64,000 bases of DNA. Origin: Pseudomonadota bacterium (GTDB taxonomy: Bacteria > Pseudomonadota > Gammaproteobacteria > Steroidobacterales > Steroidobacteraceae). The stretch is taken from contig JAEZFW010000049.1 of NCBI GenBank assembly GCA_023417315.1, positions 148,729-212,728 on the forward strand, in the 5' to 3' direction. Under the pieces are notes generated by a model that worked only from the letters and a program-made list of their open reading frames with translations, had not been told where the DNA came from and searched no databases. A program made the translations under genes and the position numbers. This document shows positions 24,449-33,426 of this stretch, one piece after another (the first letter of the stretch is position 1; each line of letters opens with the position of its first letter).

Positions 24449-27121
24449 ATGGCCATATCGCGCACCTGGGGCATGTTGCTCGCTGCCACCGCATTGACTA
24501 CCCCAGCCTTTGCTCAAGCGCCCATCGAAGTCGATGCGGCCGAGCAGGCTGACAGCAGCACTAGCGCGTCACCTCAAGAGACCGATGCCGGTGAGGCGAT
24601 CGATGTTTCGATGGCGGGAGGCATTCCAACCGTCACGGTCGAGGGTCGCCGCGAGCGCAACGTGCAACGCGAAACGACTCAAGTCATCACAGTGCTGTCG
24701 AACGAAGACATCGCGAGAACCGGCGAAGGCGACATCGCGGGGGCGCTCGGTCGCGTGACCGGCTTGAGCGTCGTCGGCAGCGGATTTGTCTATGTGCGCG
24801 GCTTGGGCGATCGGTACTCGCTGGCTCTCTTGAACGGGTCTCCCTTGCCAAGTCCAGAACCGCTGCGTCGCGCCGTGCCGCTCGATCTATTCCCGACGGA
24901 CTTGATGGCTTCGTCTTTGGTGCAGAAAACTTACTCGCCTAACTTCCCAGGCGAGTTTGGCGGCGGCGTGATCAACCTGACCACGCTCGCCATTCCCACG
25001 CATCCCTTCTTGGATGTGAGCGTCGGCATCAGCGGCGACACCGAGACGACGGGGCAGGTGGGCTACGACTATTATGGCAACGAGTACGATTGGACCGGCT
25101 ATGGCAACCGCGACCTCCCGCCCGCACTCGCAAGCTTCTTTGCGAGCGGCGAGCGTCTGAGCGCAGGCAATATCGATTCCGGTGCGATCGCAAGTCAGCT
25201 CGTGAGCCGCAACAACGGGTTGGTTCAGAAGATCGATGAGATACCGCCGAACTACTCGGGCACCATCACTGGCGGCAATACATGGTTGATCGGCGACTCG
25301 GAGCTCGGCGTCATTGCGACGGCAGGATTTAACAACGGCTGGAGAACGCGGGACAACGTCGAGCAAACGCCCGCGAGCTTCGATCTTTCGGTCATCGACA
25401 AGGATTACCGCAGCGTCGCGACAGAGAATCGCGCGGTCGCGAACGCGCTCGTTGGGTTAGGGTATGGCTTCGGCGAAGGTCACACGCTGCGATGGACCAA
25501 CCTCTATATCCACGACACATTGAAACGAACGAGTCTCGCGGAAGGCAAGCAAAACAGTCAGCGCCCGGGCGTCGACTTCTTCGATCAAACGACGGCGCTG
25601 TATGAGCGCGAGTTGCTGAGCACGCAGCTCACCGGCGAGTTCAAGCTCGAACCTCTGACCGTAAGCACGCGCGCCTCTTACTCGACCTCCGAGCGTGAAG
25701 CACCCTACGAGCTCGGCATCGGCTACGTGCGTACGAATCAGGCTGCAAGTCCCTATGGTGCGTACTTCATCAATCGCTTGGACAACGGTCAAAGCGGCTA
25801 TGCGGACATCGCGTTCTCTCACTTGGAAGAGGACTTGTGGTCGGCGGGTGTCGATCTGACCGCGCAGGTGCTGCCTCGTCTTGCGGTGTCGGGCGGTCTC
25901 GAGATTGCCGATACGCAACGCGACTCCATTCGCCGTGCGTTCCAGATCGTCGCGCCCTCGAGCTTCCCGAGCGGCGTCGCCATGCTGCGGCCCGATTTTC
26001 TGTTGAGCCCCGCGGTCATCGACTTCTACGACATCGGCTTGATCGAGACCACGGAGACCGATCCTGCCTTCACTGCTCAGCTGCGCACCGAGTCAGCGTA
26101 CGCACAGATGCAGGCGGAGGTCGCCGATGGCGTGGAGCTGAGCGCTGGCGCGCGGTTCGAGCGCGGTGAACAGGACGTTCGTCCTCTGCAGGTCTTCAAT
26201 ACGTTGACCAACTCTGGCGCATCGACCCGCATCGAGGAGGACTATTGGCTGCCCACGGCCACCTTCACATACAAGTTCCTCGACACCATGCAGGTGCGCT
26301 TCAATGCATCGAAGACGATCGCGCGGCCTCAGTTCCGCGAGCTGATGTTCCAGGTGTACTACGATCCGGAAGCGAACCGTCAGTATCGCGGCAATCCTTT
26401 GCTGACCGATAGCGAGTTCCTGAATGCGGAAGTGCGCTACGAATGGTATTTCGCGCCTGAGCAGCGCTTCTCGGTGGCAGCCTTCTACAAGGATATCGAT
26501 AGGCCGATCGAAGCGTTCACCGGATTCAACGACAACAGACCCGAAACGAGCTTCGCCAATGCGCCGCAGGCAGTGCTCTACGGTGCAGAGATGGAAGTGC
26601 AGAAGTACTTCCCGCTGGCTGAGTGGTTCGACGGCGAGTTCCTGAGCTCACGCCGAGCCGTCATCATCGGCAACTATACGTACACGGACTCTGAGATCAA
26701 CGTCGATGACGATGATACCGTCAGTGTGTTCGGCACGACGACGCAGCCGGCGAGCAACTTCTTCGCGGACGGCAGTCAGCTCACGGGACAGTCGGATCAT
26801 CTCGTCAACCTGCAGTTCGGTCTCGAGAGCGAAAGCGGCTTGTCGCAACAGACGATCCTACTTTCGTACGCGAGCGATCGCGTGACGAGCCGCGGGCCGG
26901 CGGGTTTGCCGGATATCTACGAGTCGCCTGGCTTACGGGTGGATTTCGTGGCGCGCCAAGCACTGAACCTGTTCAACACCGACTTGGAAGCCAAGCTCGA
27001 GATCAGAAGTATCTTCGGCGAGGACTACAAAGAGTTTCAGGAGCGTGCGGGCAACACGGTGTACTACAACCGCTACGACGTAGGCACCGCAATTTCCGCT
27101 TCAGTCACGATGAATTTCTGA
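24449..27121 (+). CDS. TonB-dependent outer-membrane receptor
   Basis: The 890-residue exported protein has a signal peptide (MAISRTWGMLLAATALTTPAFA), a spacer, a plug domain beginning near VTVEGRRERNVQRETTQVI and including GALGRVTGLSVVGSGFVYVRGLGDRY, then a 22-stranded-barrel-type remainder ending in an aromatic residue (SVTMNF), as outer-membrane proteins do. The preferred start is the ATG at 24449, preceded by ATAGGAA; a TTG further upstream adds 13 residues. Its place behind a Pho-box promoter and next to a lipoprotein suggests uptake of a phosphorus-containing ligand. The substrate cannot be read from sequence. Confidence 0.92.
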   Translation: MAISRTWGMLLAATALTTPAFAQAPIEVDAAEQADSSTSASPQETDAGEAIDVSMAGGIPTVTVEGRRERNVQRETTQVITVLSNEDIARTGEGDIAGALGRVTGLSVVGSGFVYVRGLGDRYSLALLNGSPLPSPEPLRRAVPLDLFPTDLMASSLVQKTYSPNFPGEFGGGVINLTTLAIPTHPFLDVSVGISGDTETTGQVGYDYYGNEYDWTGYGNRDLPPALASFFASGERLSAGNIDSGAIASQLVSRNNGLVQKIDEIPPNYSGTITGGNTWLIGDSELGVIATAGFNNGWRTRDNVEQTPASFDLSVIDKDYRSVATENRAVANALVGLGYGFGEGHTLRWTNLYIHDTLKRTSLAEGKQNSQRPGVDFFDQTTALYERELLSTQLTGEFKLEPLTVSTRASYSTSEREAPYELGIGYVRTNQAASPYGAYFINRLDNGQSGYADIAFSHLEEDLWSAGVDLTAQVLPRLAVSGGLEIADTQRDSIRRAFQIVAPSSFPSGVAMLRPDFLLSPAVIDFYDIGLIETTETDPAFTAQLRTESAYAQMQAEVADGVELSAGARFERGEQDVRPLQVFNTLTNSGASTRIEEDYWLPTATFTYKFLDTMQVRFNASKTIARPQFRELMFQVYYDPEANRQYRGNPLLTDSEFLNAEVRYEWYFAPEQRFSVAAFYKDIDRPIEAFTGFNDNRPETSFANAPQAVLYGAEMEVQKYFPLAEWFDGEFLSSRRAVIIGNYTYTDSEINVDDDDTVSVFGTTTQPASNFFADGSQLTGQSDHLVNLQFGLESESGLSQQTILLSYASDRVTSRGPAGLPDIYESPGLRVDFVARQALNLFNTDLEAKLEIRSIFGEDYKEFQERAGNTVYYNRYDVGTAISASVTMNF

Positions 27122-27158
27122 TCGTGATCGAATCAAGGTCGATAGGGTAAGCGCAAGG

Positions 27159-29123
27159 ATGCGCTTGGGCTGTGCGGTTCGCAGCTCCTGTAAGACAGCC
27201 ACTCCATCGAAGCGCCTTCACTTGCGCAGGGCACATTGGCGCCACGCGGTTATCGCGCTCTTGGGGTGCGCGATGCACATCGCTGCAAGCGCCGCTGCAT
27301 CAGATGACGTTCGAGACTACGCGCGAGCCCCCGCATTTGGATTGCCAGCGCTCTCGCCGACGGGTGCGCTGCTCAGCTATGTCGAGCAAAGCGACGAACG
27401 TCAGAGCGTTCTAGTTCGCAGGTTGGAGGACGGTACGGCGCGCACGATACTGAGCGTCGAATCCAGGCGCGAACGCGTTCGTTGGTGCGATTGGCCGACT
27501 GAGGACACTCTGCTGTGTGGGACCCTCGTGCCAGTCCGTGCGCCCGATCGCATCATCGAAACGACACGCCTCTACGCAATCGATCTCGCCACAGGGCGTG
27601 TGCGCGAGTTGAATCGCCATCTGCACGATGCGAACCGTGATCACGTCGTCGACCTGGTTGCCGCTGATCGCCCCGGACAGATTCTCCTGCAACACGATAC
27701 GACGGGGCGAGGCTACCCTCAGGTCTCGTCACTCGATATCAGAACGGGCGAGTTGAGCACCGTGGTTCGTGCACATCCGCCTGTGCGCAGGTGGATGAGC
27801 GATGCCCGTGGCGTCGTGCGCCTTGGATTTGCGTACGCCGACGGAGACGGCAGCCTGTTCATCCTCGGCGATGAACCCGAGAGTTGGAAGCTGCTGTTGA
27901 AGCAGTCGCTCGATGACATCGGGGCCGTTGGTCCGCTTGCATTTGGCGCAACGCAAACCGAGTTGTTCGCACTCAAGCATCGCCATGGACGAAGCGCTCT
28001 GTTTCGCTGGGACCTTGAGCGTCCCGATCAGCTTGCACTGCTTCTTGCCGACGATGTCTTCGATGTTTCAGGTCCTGTCATTCTGCATCCGCAATCGCGC
28101 GCGTTGTTGGCTGTCCAGTACGCCGCGGACGCGGAGCGTCGTCATTACTTCGATCCAGCAGAGGCGGCGACTGCCGCCTGGCTCGACGAACAGCTGCCGG
28201 ACGCAGTCAACCTTGTGATTGATCGTAGTCAGGATAATCGGCGACAACTCGTTCTATCGGGCGGCGACGTCGAGGCCCCGAGCCTTTATCTATTCGATGC
28301 CGAGCGGAAGAGCTTGGCGTTAATCGGGCACAACTATCCGGAGTTGGAAGATCGCCCGCTCGCGAGGATGCAGTCGATCACGTACGCCGCGCGCGACGGC
28401 CAGCGTATTCCTGCCTTTCTGACGTTGCCCCAGAAGGCTTCAGCGAAGGTGCCTGCGATCGTTCTTCCTCACGGAGGACCGGAAGCACGCACGGTCAAAG
28501 GCTTCGATCCACTCGTTCAGTTCCTGGCAGCGCAAGGCTACGCCGTCCTCCAGATGAACTTCCGAGGATCCCTCGGCTACGGCGCTCGATTTGCTGCGGC
28601 GGGCGTGGGTCAATGGGGTGGTGTCATTCACAACGACATCACCGATGGTGCGCGATGGCTGATCGAGCAGAACATTGCCGATCCCGTGCGGGTGTGCATC
28701 GTCGGCAGCAGTTTCGGCGGCTATGCAGCCTTGCTCGGCGCGACTCGCGAGTCGCAATGGTATGCGTGCGCTGCAAGCTTCGGGGGCGTGTCAGATCTGC
28801 TTGCGATGTCGCAATACACCGAGCGATTGCGAGATGCGGATGTATGGCGACGACGCTTTGGCGGCAGCTCCCGAGCCCTGTGGCAGATGTCGCCGATGGC
28901 GCGCGTTCAAGCGACCGAAACGCCGGTGCTGCTAATGCATGGTCGACACGACGCTGTCGTACCGATCAGCCAATCGAAACGCTTCGCCCGAGTGCTACGT
29001 AAAGCGGGTAAGTCCCACCGAATCTTCGAACGAGCTGACTGCGATCACGAAATGACGCTGCAAAGTTGTCGACTCGCTTTCTTCACCGAGTTGAAAGAAT
29101 TCGTGTCGGATGCAATCGACTGA
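27159..29123 (+). CDS. Exported S9-family serine peptidase / alpha-beta hydrolase
   Basis: The 654-residue product has an arginine-rich N-terminus and a hydrophobic signal (VIALLGCAMHIAASAAA), a beta-propeller-like N-terminal region (about 55-400) and a C-terminal alpha/beta hydrolase domain. The catalytic serine lies in GSSFGGYAA, the aspartate in HGRHDAVVP, and the histidine in DCDHEM. The arrangement matches prolyl-oligopeptidase-type S9C peptidases. It follows the TonB receptor by 37 bases on the same strand, so it probably shares its regulation. Why a peptidase is linked to phosphate acquisition is unclear; an esterase activity is an alternative. Confidence 0.87.
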   Translation: MRLGCAVRSSCKTATPSKRLHLRRAHWRHAVIALLGCAMHIAASAAASDDVRDYARAPAFGLPALSPTGALLSYVEQSDERQSVLVRRLEDGTARTILSVESRRERVRWCDWPTEDTLLCGTLVPVRAPDRIIETTRLYAIDLATGRVRELNRHLHDANRDHVVDLVAADRPGQILLQHDTTGRGYPQVSSLDIRTGELSTVVRAHPPVRRWMSDARGVVRLGFAYADGDGSLFILGDEPESWKLLLKQSLDDIGAVGPLAFGATQTELFALKHRHGRSALFRWDLERPDQLALLLADDVFDVSGPVILHPQSRALLAVQYAADAERRHYFDPAEAATAAWLDEQLPDAVNLVIDRSQDNRRQLVLSGGDVEAPSLYLFDAERKSLALIGHNYPELEDRPLARMQSITYAARDGQRIPAFLTLPQKASAKVPAIVLPHGGPEARTVKGFDPLVQFLAAQGYAVLQMNFRGSLGYGARFAAAGVGQWGGVIHNDITDGARWLIEQNIADPVRVCIVGSSFGGYAALLGATRESQWYACAASFGGVSDLLAMSQYTERLRDADVWRRRFGGSSRALWQMSPMARVQATETPVLLMHGRHDAVVPISQSKRFARVLRKAGKSHRIFERADCDHEMTLQSCRLAFFTELKEFVSDAID

Positions 29124-29207
29124 AAGGAGCCGAGGCGCGATTGCGAGGCTCGTGAGAATTCGCGCTTCGTCTTCGAACTGTCATAGTTTGGCTTCGCTCG
29201 CTGCCTC

Positions 29208-29225
29208 CTGAAATGTTTCTGTAAC
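29208..29225 (+). promoter_or_regulatory. Candidate Pho box upstream of the porin gene
   Basis: CTGAAAT (29208) and CTGTAAC (29219) form an 11-nt-spaced pair matching the Pho-box pattern, about 84 bases before the porin start. An isolated CTGTCAT occurs at 29178. Confidence 0.6.
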
Positions 29226-29308
29226 AAACGCGCCGTATAAAGCCGCCTACAAGAAGGGCGGCGACGTACGCAGGCCTTTGCTACCAGGCCATTCAGGAGT
29301 GAGCCAAC

Positions 29309-30655
29309 GTGAAGAATGTCTTGCTGTCGGCTGCGATCGCGACGCTTCTATCGAGCACGGCAATCAGCGCAAGTGCCGCCGAGGGTGACGAGATCGCGGA
29401 GATTCGTGACGAGCTCCGCGCGCTCATGGAACGGGTCGATCGCCTCGAAACGGAGAACACCGCGCTCAAGTCGGAGAACGAGAAACTCAAGGAACAAGAT
29501 GAGTATCTGCGCGCCGAGACACGCGGTCTGCGCAAGGAATCCGCGGTGCACGCCTCCGAGGTCGCAAAGGTCAAGGGTGCGGATTGGGCGGGACGCGTCG
29601 CGCTCAAGGGCGATATGCGTTATCGATACGAGATGATCAGCGATGAAACGTTGAACAGCTCGGGCGTTCAGAGCACAGCGGATCGCTACCGAGATCGCAT
29701 TCGCGCACGTCTCAGCGCCGAGATCAAGGCGACCGACAGCATCAATCTGGGGATCGGCTTTGCGACGACTGAAGGCGGCGATCCACGCTCATCCAATCAG
29801 ACGCTCTCGGGCGTGTTCTCGCGCAAAGCGCTCGATCTCGACTTCGCGTACTTCGATTGGAAGTTCGCAACGTGGGGAAATTTGATCGGCGGCAAGATGA
29901 AGCAGCCGTTCTTCAAGCCCGGTCAGAGCTTGTTCTGGGACAGCGACGTGAATCCCGAAGGCTTGGCAGTTAGCTTCTCACGCGGCAGCTATTTCGGGAC
30001 GGCGTACAACTATTGGATCAACGAGGTCTCGGGTGCGGAAAGTGCGGTCACTGCCGACACGATGCTCTATGGCGCACAACTCGGAACTCGCTTGCCGGTC
30101 GGTGGCTCGACGCTCACGCTGGCAGCGCACTATTACGACCTGAGTGCGGGCGAGGGCAGGGCGCCGTTCTACAACAACAACTCGAACGGCAACACGACGA
30201 TCACGATACCTTCCGGCACGGGCACCGTCGCGGTGCTCGCAAACGACTATCGTGTCATCAACGTCGGTGCTGAGCTCGCCTCGACTGTCGGGTCTGTGCC
30301 GCTCACCCTTTGGGCCGATGTTGCACAAAACCAAGATGCGGAGGACTTCGATACGGCTTGGGGCGCGGGTGTGCTCCTTGGCAAGGCGGGTAACTATCGA
30401 ACATGGGAGCTGGGAGCGAGCTATCAGGTAATCGAAAAGGATGCCTTGTTCGCACAACTCATCGATTCCGATTTTGGCGGTGGACTTTCCGACAGTGAAG
30501 GCTTCGTCCTGCGAGCAGGCTACGCGCCCGTGCGTAATTGGGTGCTGAATGCCACGTACTTCATCAACGAGCGGAACGCAGACGTTGCGAATGCCGTTGG
30601 GCAAACCGGTGTGGACTACGATCGCCTGCAGCTGGACTTCAACGTGAAGTTCTAG
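29309..30655 (+). CDS. Outer-membrane porin with N-terminal coiled coil, likely phosphate-regulated
   Basis: The 448-residue exported protein has a signal peptide (VKNVLLSAAIATLLSSTAISASA) and a short coiled coil (about 28-75; RDELRALMERVDRLETENT), like the periplasmic trimerising segment of some porins. A long beta-rich domain follows, ending in the C-terminal phenylalanine typical of outer-membrane barrels (DFNVKF). It resembles the putative porin family Porin_5. The start is GTG at 29309, supported by AGGAGTGAG just upstream. With a candidate Pho box in front and phoU behind, it is probably an anion/phosphate porin functionally like OprP, though not evidently homologous to it. Confidence 0.85.
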   Translation: MKNVLLSAAIATLLSSTAISASAAEGDEIAEIRDELRALMERVDRLETENTALKSENEKLKEQDEYLRAETRGLRKESAVHASEVAKVKGADWAGRVALKGDMRYRYEMISDETLNSSGVQSTADRYRDRIRARLSAEIKATDSINLGIGFATTEGGDPRSSNQTLSGVFSRKALDLDFAYFDWKFATWGNLIGGKMKQPFFKPGQSLFWDSDVNPEGLAVSFSRGSYFGTAYNYWINEVSGAESAVTADTMLYGAQLGTRLPVGGSTLTLAAHYYDLSAGEGRAPFYNNNSNGNTTITIPSGTGTVAVLANDYRVINVGAELASTVGSVPLTLWADVAQNQDAEDFDTAWGAGVLLGKAGNYRTWELGASYQVIEKDALFAQLIDSDFGGGLSDSEGFVLRAGYAPVRNWVLNATYFINERNADVANAVGQTGVDYDRLQLDFNVKF

Positions 30656-30671
30656 GGCCTGCACTGCAGCC

Positions 30672-30741
30672 CGTGTAAAGTGTCATGTGTAACGTGTAGA
30701 GTGAGCGCACCGCCTCTGACGTACACTTGACACCTCACACG
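30672..30741. repeat. Intergenic inverted repeat with heptad word GTGTNNN
   Basis: The left side reads GTGTAAA, GTGTCAT, GTGTAAC, GTGTAGA in a strict 7-nt register, and the right side ACACTTG, ACACCTC, ACACGAC. Arms 30672-30691 and 30722-30741 are complementary at 17 of 20 positions with a 30-base loop. It fills the porin-phoU gap. Confidence 0.85.
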
Positions 30742-30764
30742 ACGTACCCGCCGCAAGGGCAGCC

Positions 30765-31505
30765 ATGGAAAAGTCCGATCTCTCGCACCACATCCTGAGC
30801 CGCTACAACGATGACTTGGAGCGGGTTCGCACCAACGTTCTACAGATGGGCGGCTTCGTCGAGGAGCAGCTCAGCCAAGCCGTCGAAGCGCTCGTGCAGG
30901 GCGACAGCCGCCTGGGCGAACAGGTTGCTCTCGGGGATGCCAAGGTCAATGCGATGGAAGTCGCGATCGATGATGACTGCAGCCGCATCCTCGCGACGCG
31001 CAGTCCAGCCGCCTCCGATCTGCGACTCATCGTTGCCGTCATCAAGACGATCACGGACCTCGAGCGCATCGGCGATGAAGCCGAGAAGATCGGCTACATC
31101 GGTTCGCGCCTCGCAGCCGTGGAGCGGCCTGCGGATCGTTATCGCGAGCTCAAGCATCTCGGTCGGATCGTCGGCGATATCTTGCATGAAGCTCTCGATG
31201 CCTTCGCTCGACTCGATCCCGAAGCCGCCGTCGCAGTCGCCAAGAAGGACAGGCTCGTCGACGAGGAATACGAGGCGATCCAGCGGCAGTGCATCACGTT
31301 CATGATGGAAGATCCGCGTCAGATTCGACGCGCGCTCGATGTTCTGTGGGTCGCGCGAGCGCTGGAGCGCATCGGCGATCACGCGAAGAACGTCTGCGAG
31401 TACGTCGTCTACATGGTGCACGGCAAGGACATTCGACACCTCTCGATGGAGGACGTCGAGAAACATCTCCAGAGCAGAGCACAGCGGTCGCAGGGCGCAC
31501 GATAA
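30765..31505 (+). CDS. phoU: Phosphate signalling protein PhoU (first copy)
   Basis: PhoU is a cytoplasmic six-helix protein that links the PstSCAB transporter to PhoR and damps PhoB signalling. The 246-residue sequence has both three-helix repeats with the metal-cluster motifs (DLERIGDEAEKI and ALERIGDHAKNVCEYV). It lies downstream of the porin rather than with pst, and dsbB starts 3 bases after it, so phoU-dsbB are coupled. A second PhoU is encoded at 37573; this copy is closer to the canonical PhoU by eye. Confidence 0.96.
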   Translation: MEKSDLSHHILSRYNDDLERVRTNVLQMGGFVEEQLSQAVEALVQGDSRLGEQVALGDAKVNAMEVAIDDDCSRILATRSPAASDLRLIVAVIKTITDLERIGDEAEKIGYIGSRLAAVERPADRYRELKHLGRIVGDILHEALDAFARLDPEAAVAVAKKDRLVDEEYEAIQRQCITFMMEDPRQIRRALDVLWVARALERIGDHAKNVCEYVVYMVHGKDIRHLSMEDVEKHLQSRAQRSQGAR

Positions 31506-31508
31506 GCC

Positions 31509-32015
31509 ATGTTGGTCGCGCTCAATCGCCGGCTTGGCAACGGGCTCGGCTTCCTCGCCTGTGCCGCTTTGATCGGTTACGCACTGTATGCCGAGCACGT
31601 ACTCGGACTGGCACCATGCCCCCTATGCATCTTCCAGCGCGTTGCCGTGATCGCGATCGGAATGGTGTTTCTTCTCGCGACGCTGCATAACCCTGCGCGC
31701 ACGGGCGCACGGGTCTATGGCGGGCTCATTGCGATCGCCGCGCTAGGTGGTATCGCGATCGCCGCGCGCCACATCTGGATTCAGGCGCAACCGCCGGGGA
31801 CCATCGCCGCCTGCGGTGCCGATCTCGATTACATGATGGAAATTCTGCCGCTGCAGGAAGTCATCGCGAAGGTGCTGACCGGCTCCGGCGAATGCGGCAC
31901 GGTCGATTGGACTCTGCTCGGGCTGTCCATGCCTTGGTGGGTCCTATTCGCGCTCGTTGGATTGATGGCGTGGGGAGTGGCCGTCAACTGGCTGCGCGTG
32001 ACGCGTCACGAGTGA
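31509..32015 (+). CDS. dsbB: Disulfide bond formation protein DsbB
   Basis: DsbB is an inner-membrane protein that reoxidises DsbA and passes electrons to quinones. The 168-residue sequence has four hydrophobic segments, the first redox pair CPLC after the first segment, and a second periplasmic cysteine pair (AACGADLDYM and GSGECGTVDW). Length matches DsbB (about 176). It follows phoU by 3 bases. The last codons and the TGA stop are formed by a TGACG-word repeat. Confidence 0.96.
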   Translation: MLVALNRRLGNGLGFLACAALIGYALYAEHVLGLAPCPLCIFQRVAVIAIGMVFLLATLHNPARTGARVYGGLIAIAALGGIAIAARHIWIQAQPPGTIAACGADLDYMMEILPLQEVIAKVLTGSGECGTVDWTLLGLSMPWWVLFALVGLMAWGVAVNWLRVTRHE

Positions 32016-32050
32016 CGCGCGCTCTTCGATCTTGCTCGTCACCCGTCACT
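31998..32050. repeat. TGACG-word repeat at the convergent dsbB/dapE ends
   Basis: GTGACGCGTCAC at 31998-32009 is a 12-bp perfect palindrome. It overlaps a 7-bp hairpin, GCGTCAC/GTGACGC (32003-32018). Heptads CGTCACC and CGTCACT at 32037-32050 are complementary to the GTGACG copies on the left. Both the dsbB stop (32013-32015) and the dapE stop (32046-32048, minus strand) lie inside copies of the word. Confidence 0.75.
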
Positions 32051-33212
32051 GCTGCGTGAGCAGCAGCTCCATCACCCGCTCATACGTCTCCGACAGCGTA
32101 TCGATATCGGCGACTCGCACGCTCTCGTTCACCTTGTGGATGCTCGCGTTGATCACGCCGAGCTCGACGACTTGAGCACCCGTCGGGGCGATGAATCGTC
32201 CGTCGGACGTGCCGCCGGTCGTGGAGAGCTCGGGCACTCTGCCGGTTTTTTCTTTCACCGCAGAGATGACCGCGCTCGACAACTCGCCCGGCGGCGTGAA
32301 GAACGGCAGTCCCGAGACGAACCACTCGAGCGTGTAGTTCACCTTGTGACGATTCAGGATCTCCGTGATCGTCTGCTGCAGCTTCTCGACCGTCTGCTCG
32401 GTCGAGAAACGAATGTTGAAGCGCGCTTTGAGCTCGCCTGGAATGACGTTCGGAGCGCCTGTGCCGGCGCTGATGTTCGAGATCTGAAACGTCGTCGGCT
32501 GAAAGAATTCGTTGCCTTTGTCCCAGACGCGGCTCGCAAGCTCCGCTAATGCCGGGGCCGCTGCATGCACAGGATTGTCGGCCAAGTGCGGATAGGCAAC
32601 GTGACCTTGTACGCCGTGCACCGTGAGCTTGCCGGACAATGAGCCGCGGCGTCCGATCTTGACCATGTCGCCGAGCGCGTTAGTGCTCGTCGGCTCGCCG
32701 ACTACGCACCACGTGATCTTCTCGCCGCGCGCCTCCAGCACTTCCATGACGCGGCGTGTGCCGTCGATCGATGGTCCTTCTTCATCGCTCGTGAGCAAGA
32801 ACGCGAGCGTGCCCGAATGTTTTGGGTGTCGCGCGATGAAGCGCTCCGTCGCAGTGATCATTGCGGCGAGACCGCTCTTCATATCTGCAGCACCGCGGCC
32901 GAATAGCATTCCATCGCGTACCACGGGCTCGAAAGGATCCGTCTGCCATTCTTCTCGCGGACCACTCGGAACGACGTCCGTGTGTCCAGCAAAGCAGAGA
33001 ATCGGCGCGCCATTACCGTGTAACGCCCACAGATTCTCCACTGGGCCGAACGGCATGCGCTCCAGGCGAAAGCCGAGCGCGCCCAAACGTTCCCCAATGA
33101 TCTGCAAGCAACCCTGGTCCTCCGGACTGACGGACGGTCGGCGAATGAGCTCTTGGGTGAGCGCGAGAGCAGGCGAGGAGGGGCTGGACAAGGTGGGCTC
33201 CGAAAGGGGCAC
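32046..33212 (-). CDS. dapE: Succinyl-diaminopimelate desuccinylase
   Basis: DapE is a di-zinc hydrolase of the succinylase branch of lysine/meso-diaminopimelate synthesis. The 388-residue sequence shows M20-family motifs: the zinc ligand in FAGHTDVVPSG, DMKSGLAAM with the bridging aspartate, TSDEEGPSIDG with the catalytic glutamates, and GGTSDGRFI near the end. Length matches the family (about 375). dapD and dapC of the same pathway lie about 6 kb downstream on the same strand, separated by the pst genes. It is convergent with dsbB and divergent from pstS. Confidence 0.96.
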   Translation of the reverse strand: MPLSEPTLSSPSSPALALTQELIRRPSVSPEDQGCLQIIGERLGALGFRLERMPFGPVENLWALHGNGAPILCFAGHTDVVPSGPREEWQTDPFEPVVRDGMLFGRGAADMKSGLAAMITATERFIARHPKHSGTLAFLLTSDEEGPSIDGTRRVMEVLEARGEKITWCVVGEPTSTNALGDMVKIGRRGSLSGKLTVHGVQGHVAYPHLADNPVHAAAPALAELASRVWDKGNEFFQPTTFQISNISAGTGAPNVIPGELKARFNIRFSTEQTVEKLQQTITEILNRHKVNYTLEWFVSGLPFFTPPGELSSAVISAVKEKTGRVPELSTTGGTSDGRFIAPTGAQVVELGVINASIHKVNESVRVADIDTLSETYERVMELLLTQQ

Positions 33213-33329
33213 GAACAGGCGAAAAGTCGCGGACTTATAGCGAACGCGTTCCCTCGCGGCAAGCGATCATGACGCTCGCGTGACAAGAAATTTCCACGGC
33301 CCGCAGCAAAGCCAGGCTCCAGCTGGTCC

Positions 33330-33347
33330 ACGTAACAGAACTGTCAT
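33330..33347 (+). promoter_or_regulatory. Candidate Pho box upstream of pstS
   Basis: CTGTCAT at 33341 is a consensus half-site; ACGTAAC lies 11 bases earlier and matches 5 of 7 positions of CTGTAAC. The pair ends 80 bases before the pstS ATG, a suitable distance for PhoB activation. Confidence 0.6.
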
Positions 33348-33426
33348 GAAAGATTGGCAGACTTGCGCGCGTCGAGAGGCATACGTCCGTTCGTAAGCCC
33401 TAAATCAGCACGACGAGGTTCAGCGC

